56,408 nt of DNA from an uncultured Lachnospiraceae bacterium (GTDB lineage: Bacteria > Bacillota > Clostridia > Lachnospirales > Lachnospiraceae), in contig CAMSTM010000002.1 in NCBI GenBank assembly GCA_947063675.1, positions 1 through 56,408 on the forward strand. Reading direction: 5' to 3'. The position numbers and the translations under genes were made by a program. The notes under the pieces are model-generated. The model was not told the DNA's origin, ran no database searches, and worked only from the letters and a program-made list of their open reading frames with translations. Of the stretch, positions 1 to 7,765 are shown in pieces (the stretch's first letter is position 1; the number at the start of each line of letters is the position of its first letter).

Positions 1-431
1 CTTAAAAACTTACGTTTTTTACCTTCACGGGCAACAATGTTATCCATTGCAGGTACATCTTCGCACGAAATGGGATTCTGCCACCCCTTTATCCCCATAC
101 AAACATGAACGGATAAAAAGGCGAAAATAAAATCAGGTGTATGCGTGTCCTATTGAATTGTCTTGGCTTTTTCAAGCCTACAATTATCATAACTGAAAGG
201 GAGTTATTTTCAGAGTGCCAGTATCCGCTATTTATAGCTGATATACGCCACCTTGACTATCAGATAAAAAAGAAAAAAGACCAGACTCCAGATTATAATC
301 TGTTGTCTGATCTGCTTACTACATTAAAACATCCTTGTAAATAGCAAATAGTAATATTCTAATCCTTTCAAGAAAAATTTTATTACACTAAAAGTGGTGT
401 ACCTCTTCTATATAAAGCACACCACTTACTT
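1..431. other. Left-edge AT-rich stretch, no recognised gene
   Basis: No gene is confidently recognised here. A plus-strand frame of 67 codons (141-344) lacks a convincing ribosome site and resembles nothing known to me. A minus-strand frame is open from about 138 to the window edge and contains a readable stretch with GWQNP and AMDNIVARE. It could be the start of a protein continuing to the left, but no good start site is visible. The right end holds the terminator of the operon at 1626-432. Confidence 0.3.
388..427 (-). terminator. Rho-independent terminator after the protease/DUF3221 operon
   Basis: A perfect 9-bp inverted repeat (AAGTGGTGT at 392-400, ACACCACTT at 419-427) lies just beyond the stop codon at 432. 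Read on the minus strand the stem is followed by a short T-rich tract, as expected for an intrinsic terminator of the leftward operon. Confidence 0.7.
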
Positions 432-761
432 TCAAGAATCTTTTTCAATTCTATATGCTGTTACCTGCATAGGATATGTTTCTGCAATCTCTCCAGCAAA
501 CCAAATCCGTACTCTACTGCCTTCAGGAAATGTTCCAATTTCTTCTCCATTGTAATCACTCTCTAAGAAAACAACATATTCTGCTCCCGTTTCATCTCGT
601 ATCAGTATATTGCTTTCTTTGATTTCCAAAACTGTCCCTACTATCGTATTTTCTTTGCCCACATCACTTTTCCCAAGCTTCATATATAGCACCACTAATA
701 CAATTGCCAGTAATAGTATGGATACAGAAATTCCTATCGCTATTTTCTTTTTACTTTGCAT
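432..761 (-). CDS. Membrane-anchored DUF3221-like small protein
   Basis: About 109 residues. The N-terminus has a few lysines and one hydrophobic segment (about residues 6-26), so it is a single membrane anchor or uncleaved signal. The exported part begins with TIVGTVLEIKES, continues through ILIRDETG and ends with SRVRIWFAGEI and a beta-rich tail. This is the small beta-barrel layout of DUF3221 (YobA-like) proteins, whose function is unknown. An ATG at 767 is too close to the ribosome site; AAAGGA is correctly spaced for the ATG at 761, giving an 11-base overlap with the protease gene and likely translational coupling. It is the last gene before a terminator. A role protecting the cell from, or partnering, the protease is inference. 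Confidence 0.7.
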   Translation of the reverse strand: MQSKKKIAIGISVSILLLAIVLVVLYMKLGKSDVGKENTIVGTVLEIKESNILIRDETGAEYVVFLESDYNGEEIGTFPEGSRVRIWFAGEIAETYPMQVTAYRIEKDS

Positions 762-1626
762 ACCCATTATCCTTTAACCAGTTTACCAGTGTAGTAGTAA
801 TTCTTCTACTATAATTCCCTCCGTGCGTATGGATACCGACAGCCTGATTTCCATATGTACTATTATAAAAATATGTTGGTGAGCCACTCTCGCCGCCTGC
901 GGTATCCGCTGTATGCATAAAACGGTTCGTTGTGATATTGCTAACCGTTCCAGCACAAGTCCACATATAATATCCTGCTAAATCAGCCGGATACCCTGTT
1001 ACTCTTATGTTTGTGGTTCCTATGCTGTTTCCACTGGTTCCATGAAGCCCAAACCATCCAGTAGTATTTCCAATATTACTGTCTAATACCATTATTCCAT
1101 AATCCCAGTCTGCTTCGCTACCAGTATACTTGGTATCAACATAATATTTTGTCATATTAGCCGTTATAGGTTTAGATGAGCCATTTCTTCCCGCATATAC
1201 CGTAACCGATTTTGCCTTACTTGTGGATGACTTAAGGCAATGCCCCGCCGTCAGCATAGTATTAGGTGAAATCATAAATCCTGTTCCTCTGAAAGTTTGT
1301 CCATCTTCCATAGTAATACTTAAATATGCTATTGCATAATAAGGAGAAATTGTTGTATTGGTAACCTTCGTTCTTTCATCGGTTCCAATAACTGATCTTT
1401 CTAAAATGGTCTCTGAAGCTGCAGTATCAGCTACCATAGAGTATGTAGCTGTCTCTGGTAAATCAATAATTCTCTCTGTACCATTTACCACATCTACTTC
1501 CAATAGCTGTTCTGTTTGTGCTGTCCTTGAATCCCCTTCACTATCTTGTGGAATTTCCTGTGCATATACAGTGATACCACTAAACAATAACAACATTACG
1601 CTAACAATAGAAATTATTTTTTTCAT
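751..1626 (-). CDS. Secreted V8-like (S1B) serine protease
   Basis: 291 residues: signal peptide (about 1-22), a propeptide to about residue 90, then a trypsin-fold domain. The catalytic triad is visible: His129 in LTAGHC, Asp175 in DWDYGIM and Ser247 in GGESGSP. The late GIHTHGG motif matches the GIH motif of Staphylococcus V8 and Bacillus glutamyl endopeptidases, whose histidine helps bind a P1 glutamate, so Glu preference is a reasonable guess. The context around the active serine resembles the Bacillus enzymes (TAGGxSGSP). It is co-transcribed with the DUF3221-like gene, which overlaps its end. It lies on the same strand as the RiPP locus, whose exporters lack a built-in peptidase, so a role in maturation of the exported peptide is possible but unproven. 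Confidence 0.87.
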   Translation of the reverse strand: MKKIISIVSVMLLLFSGITVYAQEIPQDSEGDSRTAQTEQLLEVDVVNGTERIIDLPETATYSMVADTAASETILERSVIGTDERTKVTNTTISPYYAIAYLSITMEDGQTFRGTGFMISPNTMLTAGHCLKSSTSKAKSVTVYAGRNGSSKPITANMTKYYVDTKYTGSEADWDYGIMVLDSNIGNTTGWFGLHGTSGNSIGTTNIRVTGYPADLAGYYMWTCAGTVSNITTNRFMHTADTAGGESGSPTYFYNSTYGNQAVGIHTHGGNYSRRITTTLVNWLKDNGYAK

Positions 1627-1659
1627 ATGAGTTTTCTCCCTTCTGAAAATTATGTTTTA

Positions 1660-1689
1660 ATTCAAATGCTACGGCATTTATATTTGAAT
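1660..1689. promoter_or_regulatory. Inverted repeat upstream of the protease gene
   Basis: ATTCAAAT (1660-1667) and ATTTGAAT (1682-1689) form a perfect inverted repeat, and nested inside are AAATGC and GCATTT around TACG. The structure lies 34-63 bases upstream of the protease start and could be an operator or a leader hairpin. No regulator can be assigned from sequence alone. Confidence 0.4.
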
Positions 1690-1899
1690 GTCGATAAATG
1701 ATTATCCTTGATAAACCAATTATCAAATTCATTACCATATTTAACCTCCCAAGATCAATTATAGCAAGTAATATCTTAAGTACAATAACCCTTGCAGAAA
1801 GCGTCCTTTTATCGCAGAAAATGGACATAAAAACAGCTTTACCACACTTAATGAAAAACTTGCTCTCTTTAAATTATTATGCCATCATTCTCACTTTAC

Positions 1900-2127
1900 C
1901 TATCTTTTCGCAACCTTCAATGATAAAGCAGCAATAAATTCCTTCGGGCTTGGCAACCGTCCTGATCCAAACAGACCATCCCACTTAGACCTTGTTTCCT
2001 TGTTCAAGAAACCAATCATAATAGCTTTCTCCATTTCCGTCCTGATTTCACTTTCGCTTTTTCCTTCTTTTTGAGCAATTCTCTTAATTGCATCTCTTAC
2101 TCATTCGTCTCTTTCTGATAGTATAGC
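1900..2127 (-). pseudogene. Remnant of a small helical gut-Firmicute protein (Spo0A-C-like family)
   Basis: Read on the minus strand this stretch encodes LSERDE, a TGA stop (2103-2101), then VRDAIKRIAQKEGKS, EIRTEMEKAI, a WDGLFGSG segment and PSPKEFIAALS before a final TAG. The order (alternating helix, then a P-x-x-EFI motif near the end) resembles a family of about 70-residue proteins common in gut Clostridia, some of which are labelled Spo0A C-terminal-like. The in-frame TGA falls where a tryptophan would fit (TGG to TGA). No upstream start with a ribosome site was seen, so the gene looks dead. The rest of 1690-2167 shows no other gene. Confidence 0.55.
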
Positions 2128-2167
2128 TTCTTATTTATAACAACTTATAACTGATATATTAATTTTA

Positions 2168-2188
2168 ACTAATGTATACTTAATTAGT
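2168..2188 (+). promoter_or_regulatory. Promoter with overlapping palindromic operator for the XRE gene
   Basis: ACTAAT (2168-2173) and ATTAGT (2183-2188) form an inverted repeat that brackets a TATACT -10 hexamer (2175-2180). A repressor site lying over the -10 region, just ahead of a small HTH gene, fits autoregulation. Confidence 0.5.
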
Positions 2189-2240
2189 CAAACAGTTTGT
2201 GTCTACATATTATGACACTTTTCGACATGGAGGTGCAAAA

Positions 2241-2467
2241 TTGAGCCAAAACGGAAGTATCAAAATTCACTTAGGACAGTTGCTCAAAGAGTCTGGTTTA
2301 AGTAAAAAAAAATTCTGTCAAAAAGCAGAAATTCAGCGTTCTCAACTAAATGGATATATCAATAATACCATTACCGGCTGGATACGGAAGTGCTTGTGCG
2401 GATTTGTCGCACACTAAATTGCACTATTGCAGATCTTTTAGAGTATATTCCGCCAGTTGAACACTAG
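2241..2467 (+). pseudogene. Frameshifted XRE-family (HTH_26-like) regulator
   Basis: The start is probably the TTG at 2241, which has GGAGG at 2229-2233; the upstream ATG at 2199 has no ribosome site. The protein opens with SIKIHLGQLLKESGLSKKKF, then QRSQLNGYINN, a typical Cro/C1 helix-turn-helix. At about 2372-2376 the frame is lost: shifting by one base restores RLDTEVLVRICRTLNC and IADLLEY, then a TAG at 2465-2467, which is the usual end of this roughly 75-residue family. A single missing C in ATTACC(C)GG would explain everything. It is either a recent pseudogene or a sequencing error. The hairpin right after the stop is its terminator. Confidence 0.8.
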
Positions 2468-2506
2468 AAAACACAGTCTGAAATCAATATATTTCAGACT
2501 GTGTTT
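2468..2506. terminator. Bidirectional terminator hairpin
   Basis: A 16-bp perfect stem (AAACACAGTCTGAAAT against ATTTCAGACTGTGTTT) with a short AT loop lies between the converging XRE gene and lipoprotein gene. A T-rich tail on both strands suits termination from either side. Confidence 0.75.
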
Positions 2507-2579
2507 CTAATATCCTTTAGAATAAAAGGCATTATATAGTAATCCTTTTTATTAATGATTTAATTGACAATTATTTCTA

Positions 2580-3482
2580 CTATTCTAATATAACCTGACA
2601 TTCACCGGAACTTTCCTGCGGAGCATTATATGACCGTGTATGTTCGTCAAATTCCTGTTGAGAATATTTTTCAATACTAATTAATGTGCCATTCCCTTCC
2701 GCTGTTAGGTTATTATAATCTCGGACAGTATAGATATCCACTGTTCCGTCCCCATTTTCAGAACGTATTACACCTTGAAAATTCCCACTGCCTAAATCTT
2801 CTCCATTGGATGTCAGAATATCTTGAAAGAAACGAACTTTTTCTCCATTGAAAAACCATTGTTCAGTTTTAAAATCATAAGTGACGCCAAAAGCTTCGTA
2901 TTCTTCAATCATTTTTTGTCTTTCAGATGCCGACAGCGATTCACCTGCACTAGCTGCTATCAATGGAGGATTTTTAATTTCATCAACATTACGAGCCGCA
3001 AACTCTGCATCTGTAAATTCCCTCAACTCAAGCAACTTTCCACTTGGATCATAAGAGCCATCTTCATTTCGCACTAAATTGTTTACATCTCGAACAGTAT
3101 ATACATCTACTACACCATTTTCATTGAAAAAATCCACACCTGCCCGTGAACCATCTTCTAATGAATAATAATCCTCAAACCAACGTACCGCTTTTCCATT
3201 ATAGTATAATTCATCTTTTCCGGCATCATAAGTCATGCCAAACTGCTCGTAAATTTTAAACCGTTCTTCTAAAGCTGTTTTTTCATCTACGTTTTGAGAA
3301 TTATCTCCAGCTACCGCATTGAGAATCGGAGAAGAAGCAGCCGAAGGCTGGTTTTGTTGCATACTTTCCTCTGCATGTGCAGTATTGCTCCCCAGTGAGG
3401 ATGCCGTCATCCCACAGCCCGAAAGACCTTCAACAAACAACATACATACAAGGGTAAAAACAAGTTTCTTTTGATTTTTCAT
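2580..3482 (-). CDS. Lipoprotein with two tandem repeat domains
   Basis: 300 residues. A lipoprotein signal ends in LSGC (Cys23), followed by a low-complexity Ser/Ala/Gln linker. Two similar units follow, about residues 71-164 and 188-282. Each has an acidic helix, FG(M/V)TYD, a YYNGK or FFNGE motif, VR(W/F)F, then G-(V/T)-VD(V/I)YTVRD-x-NNL and an acidic tail ending in EF. Related single units occur in Clostridia next to BlaR1/M56-like sensors, in my recollection. The protein would sit on the outer face of the membrane. It has its own promoter with OmpR-type repeats, so it is probably a target of the two-component system immediately upstream. Envelope sensing or immunity to the RiPP are guesses. 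Confidence 0.75.
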   Translation of the reverse strand: MKNQKKLVFTLVCMLFVEGLSGCGMTASSLGSNTAHAEESMQQNQPSAASSPILNAVAGDNSQNVDEKTALEERFKIYEQFGMTYDAGKDELYYNGKAVRWFEDYYSLEDGSRAGVDFFNENGVVDVYTVRDVNNLVRNEDGSYDPSGKLLELREFTDAEFAARNVDEIKNPPLIAASAGESLSASERQKMIEEYEAFGVTYDFKTEQWFFNGEKVRFFQDILTSNGEDLGSGNFQGVIRSENGDGTVDIYTVRDYNNLTAEGNGTLISIEKYSQQEFDEHTRSYNAPQESSGECQVILE

Positions 3483-3516
3483 AAGTCAACACCATTCCTT
3501 TCTTTGATATACATAA

Positions 3517-3560
3517 AGTATAGCAAAGTTTTATGTGATACATGTGTGAATAGTTTGTGA
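3517..3560 (-). promoter_or_regulatory. Lipoprotein promoter with three 11-bp-spaced repeats
   Basis: On the minus strand TATACT (3522-3517) is a good -10. Upstream, overlapping the -35 position, TCACA occurs three times with exact 11-base spacing (plus-strand TGTGA at 3534, 3545 and 3556). Direct repeats at one helical turn are the classic binding pattern of OmpR/PhoB-family regulators, and such a regulator is encoded at 5691-5014. Confidence 0.65.
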
Positions 3561-3614
3561 TTTATGTGTAGTTGATGAAAAAACAGAAACATCTATCCCT
3601 TACCAATCTTATTT

Positions 3615-5036
3615 CTAAATTACAAAGGAAAATCGCACACCAGTAGATGTATTGCACACTAAACATTTACTTCCATGCCGCTGTAAAATTTTTTGTGTAA
3701 TATACAAGCCCAATCCGCTTCCACCTGTCTTCCTGCTTCTTGACTGATCAATACGATAAAATGCATCGAACAGTTTCGAAATACAATCTTCCGGTATATT
3801 TGTTCCAGTATTTTCAACTGAAAACAAAAATTGATCCTCTTCAACTTGTGCAATAATGTCAATTTCCGCTCCTTGTGGTGAATAAATTATTGCATTACCA
3901 ATTAGATTTGAAAACACTTTTTTCATAAGCATCTTATCTCCATTGATATAAGCTGCCTTTGGCATATCGCAGTGTATCTGTAAATCCTTATTAGTCGTTA
4001 AATCCTCTGTTTCATTTAAATACTGGCAGATAAGTTGTACACAATCAATTTTATCACTTTTTAACTCTGAATTAACTGTTTCCAATCTTGAAACAGTTAA
4101 AATTTCCTGCACCAATGTTTCAAGAATATTCACAATTTCCAAAGACCTTGACAAATATTTCTTATGGTCCTTATACGCCCCTACACCCAACAACATTCCT
4201 TCTAACTGCCCTTTGATAACTGTGATTGGTGTTTTCAACTCATGAGACACTGCTGAAAAGAAATCTAGCTGAGCTTGTTCTATCTTTTTCTCATGTTCAA
4301 TATCTGCTTCCAATTTTTTATTTGCATTTTGCAGGTCAGAAAGCGCAACAGAAAGATTACAAGATAGAATATTAAGGCTTTTTTCCAATATTCCAAGTTC
4401 ATCAGTTCTGTCCTCCCTTAACCGCCACTCCAAGTGCAAATCAGACATTTTTTCAGATATACGGCTAATCTTTAATACTGGTTTTGTAATTATGTGAGCA
4501 TACAGTCCTGATGCAACAAGTGCAATCACACTAATAACACACAGCAGCAAGGGTAAAATACGAAAAAAAGATTGTTGCAATTCAGCAACCTGTTCTGCCG
4601 TTCCATATACCATTAACATATAGCGATCGGTACTGTCAGCAAAAGCAAAATAATAACTGTTTGATAAAATTGGAACATTTTCGGAATAATCTTCTTCCGA
4701 GGCTGCTATTATTATCCCATTATTCAAACCATTTTCCTCTTGCAATGTTGGAAGAGATACCTGTAAACCATTATCCGCATACAGCTCGACATAACTTATT
4801 TCTGTATTTTGTATAAACTGATCAAATAATCCCCCACTTTCCTGAAAAGATACCTGTTCCAGTTCAAGTATGAAGTCCTTTGCCCGATCATCCAAGACAT
4901 CATTCAGTTTACTAGAATATGTCTGCGGCATAATCCATGCCAACAACCCAAAAACGAGGAGACAAGCGCATAGCAAAAAAAATGTTGTTATAACAAATAC
5001 CTTTGCAAATAGACTATCCTTTATTTTCTTTATCAA
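3615..5036 (-). CDS. Membrane sensor histidine kinase of the RiPP-locus two-component system
   Basis: About 473 residues from a TTG at 5036 (23-base overlap with the regulator gene; AGAGGAG lies 12 bases upstream). A farther upstream ATG at 5114 would force a 101-base overlap and is less likely. Domains in order: TM1, an extracellular sensor of about 120 residues, TM2 (LPLLLCVISVIALV), HAMP, a HisKA domain with SHELKTP (phosphoacceptor His265), then a HATPase domain with NLIGNA, VENTGTNIP and GGSGLGLYI. This is an EnvZ/VanS-type kinase. It lies downstream of its cognate regulator and next to the lipoprotein it probably controls. The signal, possibly the peptide product or envelope stress, is unknown. 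Confidence 0.9.
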   Translation of the reverse strand: MIKKIKDSLFAKVFVITTFFLLCACLLVFGLLAWIMPQTYSSKLNDVLDDRAKDFILELEQVSFQESGGLFDQFIQNTEISYVELYADNGLQVSLPTLQEENGLNNGIIIAASEEDYSENVPILSNSYYFAFADSTDRYMLMVYGTAEQVAELQQSFFRILPLLLCVISVIALVASGLYAHIITKPVLKISRISEKMSDLHLEWRLREDRTDELGILEKSLNILSCNLSVALSDLQNANKKLEADIEHEKKIEQAQLDFFSAVSHELKTPITVIKGQLEGMLLGVGAYKDHKKYLSRSLEIVNILETLVQEILTVSRLETVNSELKSDKIDCVQLICQYLNETEDLTTNKDLQIHCDMPKAAYINGDKMLMKKVFSNLIGNAIIYSPQGAEIDIIAQVEEDQFLFSVENTGTNIPEDCISKLFDAFYRIDQSRSRKTGGSGLGLYITQKILQRHGSKCLVCNTSTGVRFSFVI

Positions 5037-5691
5037 TTTTATACCCCACTCCTCTAATTGTCTGAATAAAGTCAATGCCGAGTTTCTTTCGTAAATTCTT
5101 AATATGTGTGTCAACTACACGTTCATCACCATAAAAATCATATTTCCACAACTTTTCTAAAAGGTTTTGTCGAGTTAATACTTGTCCTTGATGAGTTAAT
5201 AGTTCACGCAAAATTTCAAATTCTCTTTGTGTTAGTTCAAAAGAGTTTTCATCTACTGTGGCAGTATAACAATCCATGTGCAATATGAAATTTTTATATG
5301 AGATTGATTGATTCTCCCCGTTCTGTAACTCATTACTTCGTCGAAGCACTGCCGCAATTTTACGAATTAAAATAGGCATAGAAAAAGGTTTTGTTATATA
5401 GTCATCAACCTGCAAATCCAAACCTCTAATCTGTTCGTCCTCTCCACTTAATGCCGTAAGCATGATAATAGGTATTTGTGATTGCTTGCGTATAAATTCA
5501 CAAACGCCAAAACCATCAAGTTTAGGGAGCATAACATCTAGCAGTATTAAATTAAATTGATTTCTTGTAAAATAATCTATGGCTTCGATCCCATCATTGG
5601 CAACCATCACTTCATAACCAGCTTCTCGCAAAAAATTTTGTAAAAGTTCTTGAATATCTAAATCATCCTCAACAATTAAAATTTTTAACAT
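5014..5691 (-). CDS. OmpR/PhoB-family response regulator
   Basis: 225 residues: receiver domain with acidic residues in VEDDLD, phosphoacceptor Asp52 in LLDVMLPK and the switch lysine in DDYITKPF. The winged-helix DNA-binding domain (about 130-223) contains LTQREFEIL, the VDTHIKNLRKKLG recognition region and IRGVGYK. It is a complete family member of usual length. Translation begins at MLKILIVEDD. It overlaps the start of the sensor kinase gene. The three 11-bp-spaced repeats ahead of the lipoprotein gene are the best candidate binding sites. Confidence 0.93.
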   Translation of the reverse strand: MLKILIVEDDLDIQELLQNFLREAGYEVMVANDGIEAIDYFTRNQFNLILLDVMLPKLDGFGVCEFIRKQSQIPIIMLTALSGEDEQIRGLDLQVDDYITKPFSMPILIRKIAAVLRRSNELQNGENQSISYKNFILHMDCYTATVDENSFELTQREFEILRELLTHQGQVLTRQNLLEKLWKYDFYGDERVVDTHIKNLRKKLGIDFIQTIRGVGYKIDKENKG

Positions 5692-5764
5692 ATCTTACCT
5701 CTACTTATAATCCTATGATCATTGTCCAAACTTAAATTGCTTATTTCATTACAAATAGAAAGTA

Positions 5765-7510
5765 TCAATTATACATTCTGCTTTGAGTTACAAACATATT
5801 ATAATATCTTCCTCTGTTTTCCATTAATTCTTCATGCGTTCCTTGCTCAACAATGTTCCCCTTATCAATAACCACTATCTTATCACATAATTTTGTAATA
5901 CTCAACCTATGACTAACTATAACTACTGTTTTTCCATCAGCTAAAGAAGTGAATTTTTCATAAAACTCATTTTCTATTATAGGATCAAGACTTGATGTTG
6001 GTTCGTCCATTATTAATATTTTAGAATTTTCACGCAGTAATGTCCTCTGTATACATACCTTTTGCCATTCTCCACCTGATAATTCATGCGCACCTTCCCT
6101 AAGCTGCCCTAATTCTGTATCAATCCCATTAGGCAAACTATTTATAAGCCTATCCATTCTAAAATTATCGTTATCACTTAACTTAATTGAATTTCCAAAA
6201 TTACCTATTTGTAAATTTTCCTTTAATGTGAATTGATACCGAATAAACTTTTGAAATAACGGTACTGTAATATTTCTAAAATCATCTATTACTTCTGAAA
6301 GTTCATTGTTACCAATTTTTACTATGCCAGACGAAGGTTCATATAACCCTAATAATATATTTAACAATGTAGATTTACCACTTCCATTCTCACCAACTAT
6401 TGCTACTTTCTGATTTTGTTCTATAGTAATATTTATATTATTCAAAGTATTGTTTTGAATACCATGATAACGAAACGAAACATTCTCCAAAGTAATAGTG
6501 TAATCTTTAATTTTTTCTTGTTTTTTCTTTGAAAACTCAGGAATATTTTTAAATTCTTCCCAATCGTTGAAATATAAGGACACTTCATTAATATCAGAAA
6601 TAGTAATAAAAAGCGAAATCATACTGTTTACGATAGCTTGAGCAGCACCCATTACGAGAACAAAATTTCCTAACCCCGATCTATTATGAACTATGTCCAT
6701 GCATGTTACAACAACACATATTGCCATTCCAAAATTATGAACAAAAGCCAAAACAATTTCATACAAACAAAATTTTATAGATAAAATCATTTTTATTTTA
6801 AAGATTTTTCTTCGTTGAACTCGGATTATATTATCAAAAAAATTGGTTAGTTTAAATAATCTTATTTCTTTAACACTCTTTCTTTCCATTAATAAACTTA
6901 TAAAATAATTAAGTTTTCGTTCTTCTTTATTAAGCTCCACTTCTTGCGCATAATTCATAGTTACTTTTTTAATGCACATATATAAGTAAGGCAAAGCTGA
7001 AAAAATAATTACACAAGGAAAATACCATTTTACCTTAAAAAGCGCAAACGAGTATCCAGCTATAATCACAACCGGACTAACAATACCTATTATATCTTGA
7101 ATAAATTTAATTACAGAACTAACAATAGCATTATTAATTCTGTCCAAATAATCATATGTAACTACTTTCTCTAGCTCTTCCAACTTAATTTTACTGATTT
7201 TATCCGTTATTAACGAGAACAATTTACTCTGAATATTATACTGCATCTTAATTTGAATATGAGAATTTATCAATTCCATTATATCGATTGTAATTTGAGA
7301 TAAAATATATAATAAAATAATGATAAATACTATGGGATAATCAAAAAGAGTAGCAGATAATAAATCAATTATGATTTTATAGAAATAAGAGATTATTGGT
7401 TGTAAAATTGCACTTACGAACATTATCAAAATATTTAATTTGATTATTTTAAATGATTTTTTATCCAGAAATTCTTTTATTAATCCAAAATTATGTACTA
7501 ATCTTTTCAT
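5765..7510 (-). CDS. ABC exporter half-transporter (membrane domain fused to ATPase), second copy
   Basis: About 581 residues from the ATG at 7510, which has GGAG six bases upstream; the longer frame to 7570 lacks a ribosome site. The N-terminal half has about six membrane segments. The ATPase half shows Walker A GENGSGKST (about 373-381), signature LSGGEWQKV (about 477), Walker B ILIMDEP (about 498) and SHR (about 533). The enzyme is a type I exporter subunit without an N-terminal C39 peptidase. It probably dimerises with the neighbouring half-transporter encoded at 9460-7766, exporting the modified peptide or conferring immunity. A 255-base gap with a small frame and an inverted repeat separates the two genes. 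Confidence 0.88.
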   Translation of the reverse strand: MKRLVHNFGLIKEFLDKKSFKIIKLNILIMFVSAILQPIISYFYKIIIDLLSATLFDYPIVFIIILLYILSQITIDIMELINSHIQIKMQYNIQSKLFSLITDKISKIKLEELEKVVTYDYLDRINNAIVSSVIKFIQDIIGIVSPVVIIAGYSFALFKVKWYFPCVIIFSALPYLYMCIKKVTMNYAQEVELNKEERKLNYFISLLMERKSVKEIRLFKLTNFFDNIIRVQRRKIFKIKMILSIKFCLYEIVLAFVHNFGMAICVVVTCMDIVHNRSGLGNFVLVMGAAQAIVNSMISLFITISDINEVSLYFNDWEEFKNIPEFSKKKQEKIKDYTITLENVSFRYHGIQNNTLNNINITIEQNQKVAIVGENGSGKSTLLNILLGLYEPSSGIVKIGNNELSEVIDDFRNITVPLFQKFIRYQFTLKENLQIGNFGNSIKLSDNDNFRMDRLINSLPNGIDTELGQLREGAHELSGGEWQKVCIQRTLLRENSKILIMDEPTSSLDPIIENEFYEKFTSLADGKTVVIVSHRLSITKLCDKIVVIDKGNIVEQGTHEELMENRGRYYNMFVTQSRMYN

Positions 7511-7580
7511 ATTAATCTCCATTCTCTTATTAACTATAACGGGCTCAACGAACCACCCTAGTTCAAGCAACCGAGGTATC

Positions 7581-7664
7581 CTATCCTAGCTTCTTTTTCC
7601 AGAACACTGCAAGCAGCGAGGTAATACCCCCGTGAAAGTATAAATAACAATAAGTTGCTTTCAT
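7581..7664 (-). CDS. Possible 27-residue peptide between the two ABC genes
   Basis: An ATG at 7664 opens a 27-codon frame, MKATYCYLYFHGG..., ending in FWKKKLG before a TAG at 7581. The ribosome site is weak (AGGA, spaced four bases). It could be a regulatory leader peptide or chance. The peptide is aromatic-rich with a basic tail. Confidence 0.25.
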   Translation of the reverse strand: MKATYCYLYFHGGITSLLAVFWKKKLG

Positions 7665-7665
7665 T

Positions 7666-7719
7666 CTGTCCTAAAAATCAGCGATAATTTCAATTTTTCC
7701 ATTTGAGTTTTTCGGACAG
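7666..7719. repeat. Inverted repeat between the ABC transporter genes
   Basis: CTGTCCTAAAAA (7666-7677) and TTTTTCGGACAG (7708-7719) are inverted copies with one mismatch, separated by 30 bases. In RNA this would be a long hairpin immediately upstream of the 27-codon frame. Attenuator, processing site or remnant of a mobile element end are all possible. Confidence 0.45.
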
Positions 7720-7765
7720 CTTTCCCTTCAACTGCTTAATACAACAGACCTGTTTCATACTCTTA

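Noticed and set aside
1601-1828. Minus-strand 75-codon frame upstream of the protease gene
   Set aside because: No ribosome site, overlaps the protease start and has no family resemblance. It also contains the inverted repeat of the control region.
7581-7664. Idea that the 27-codon frame is a second RiPP precursor
   Set aside because: Only one Cys, poor ribosome site and no similarity to the five-Cys peptide. Kept only as a low-confidence frame.
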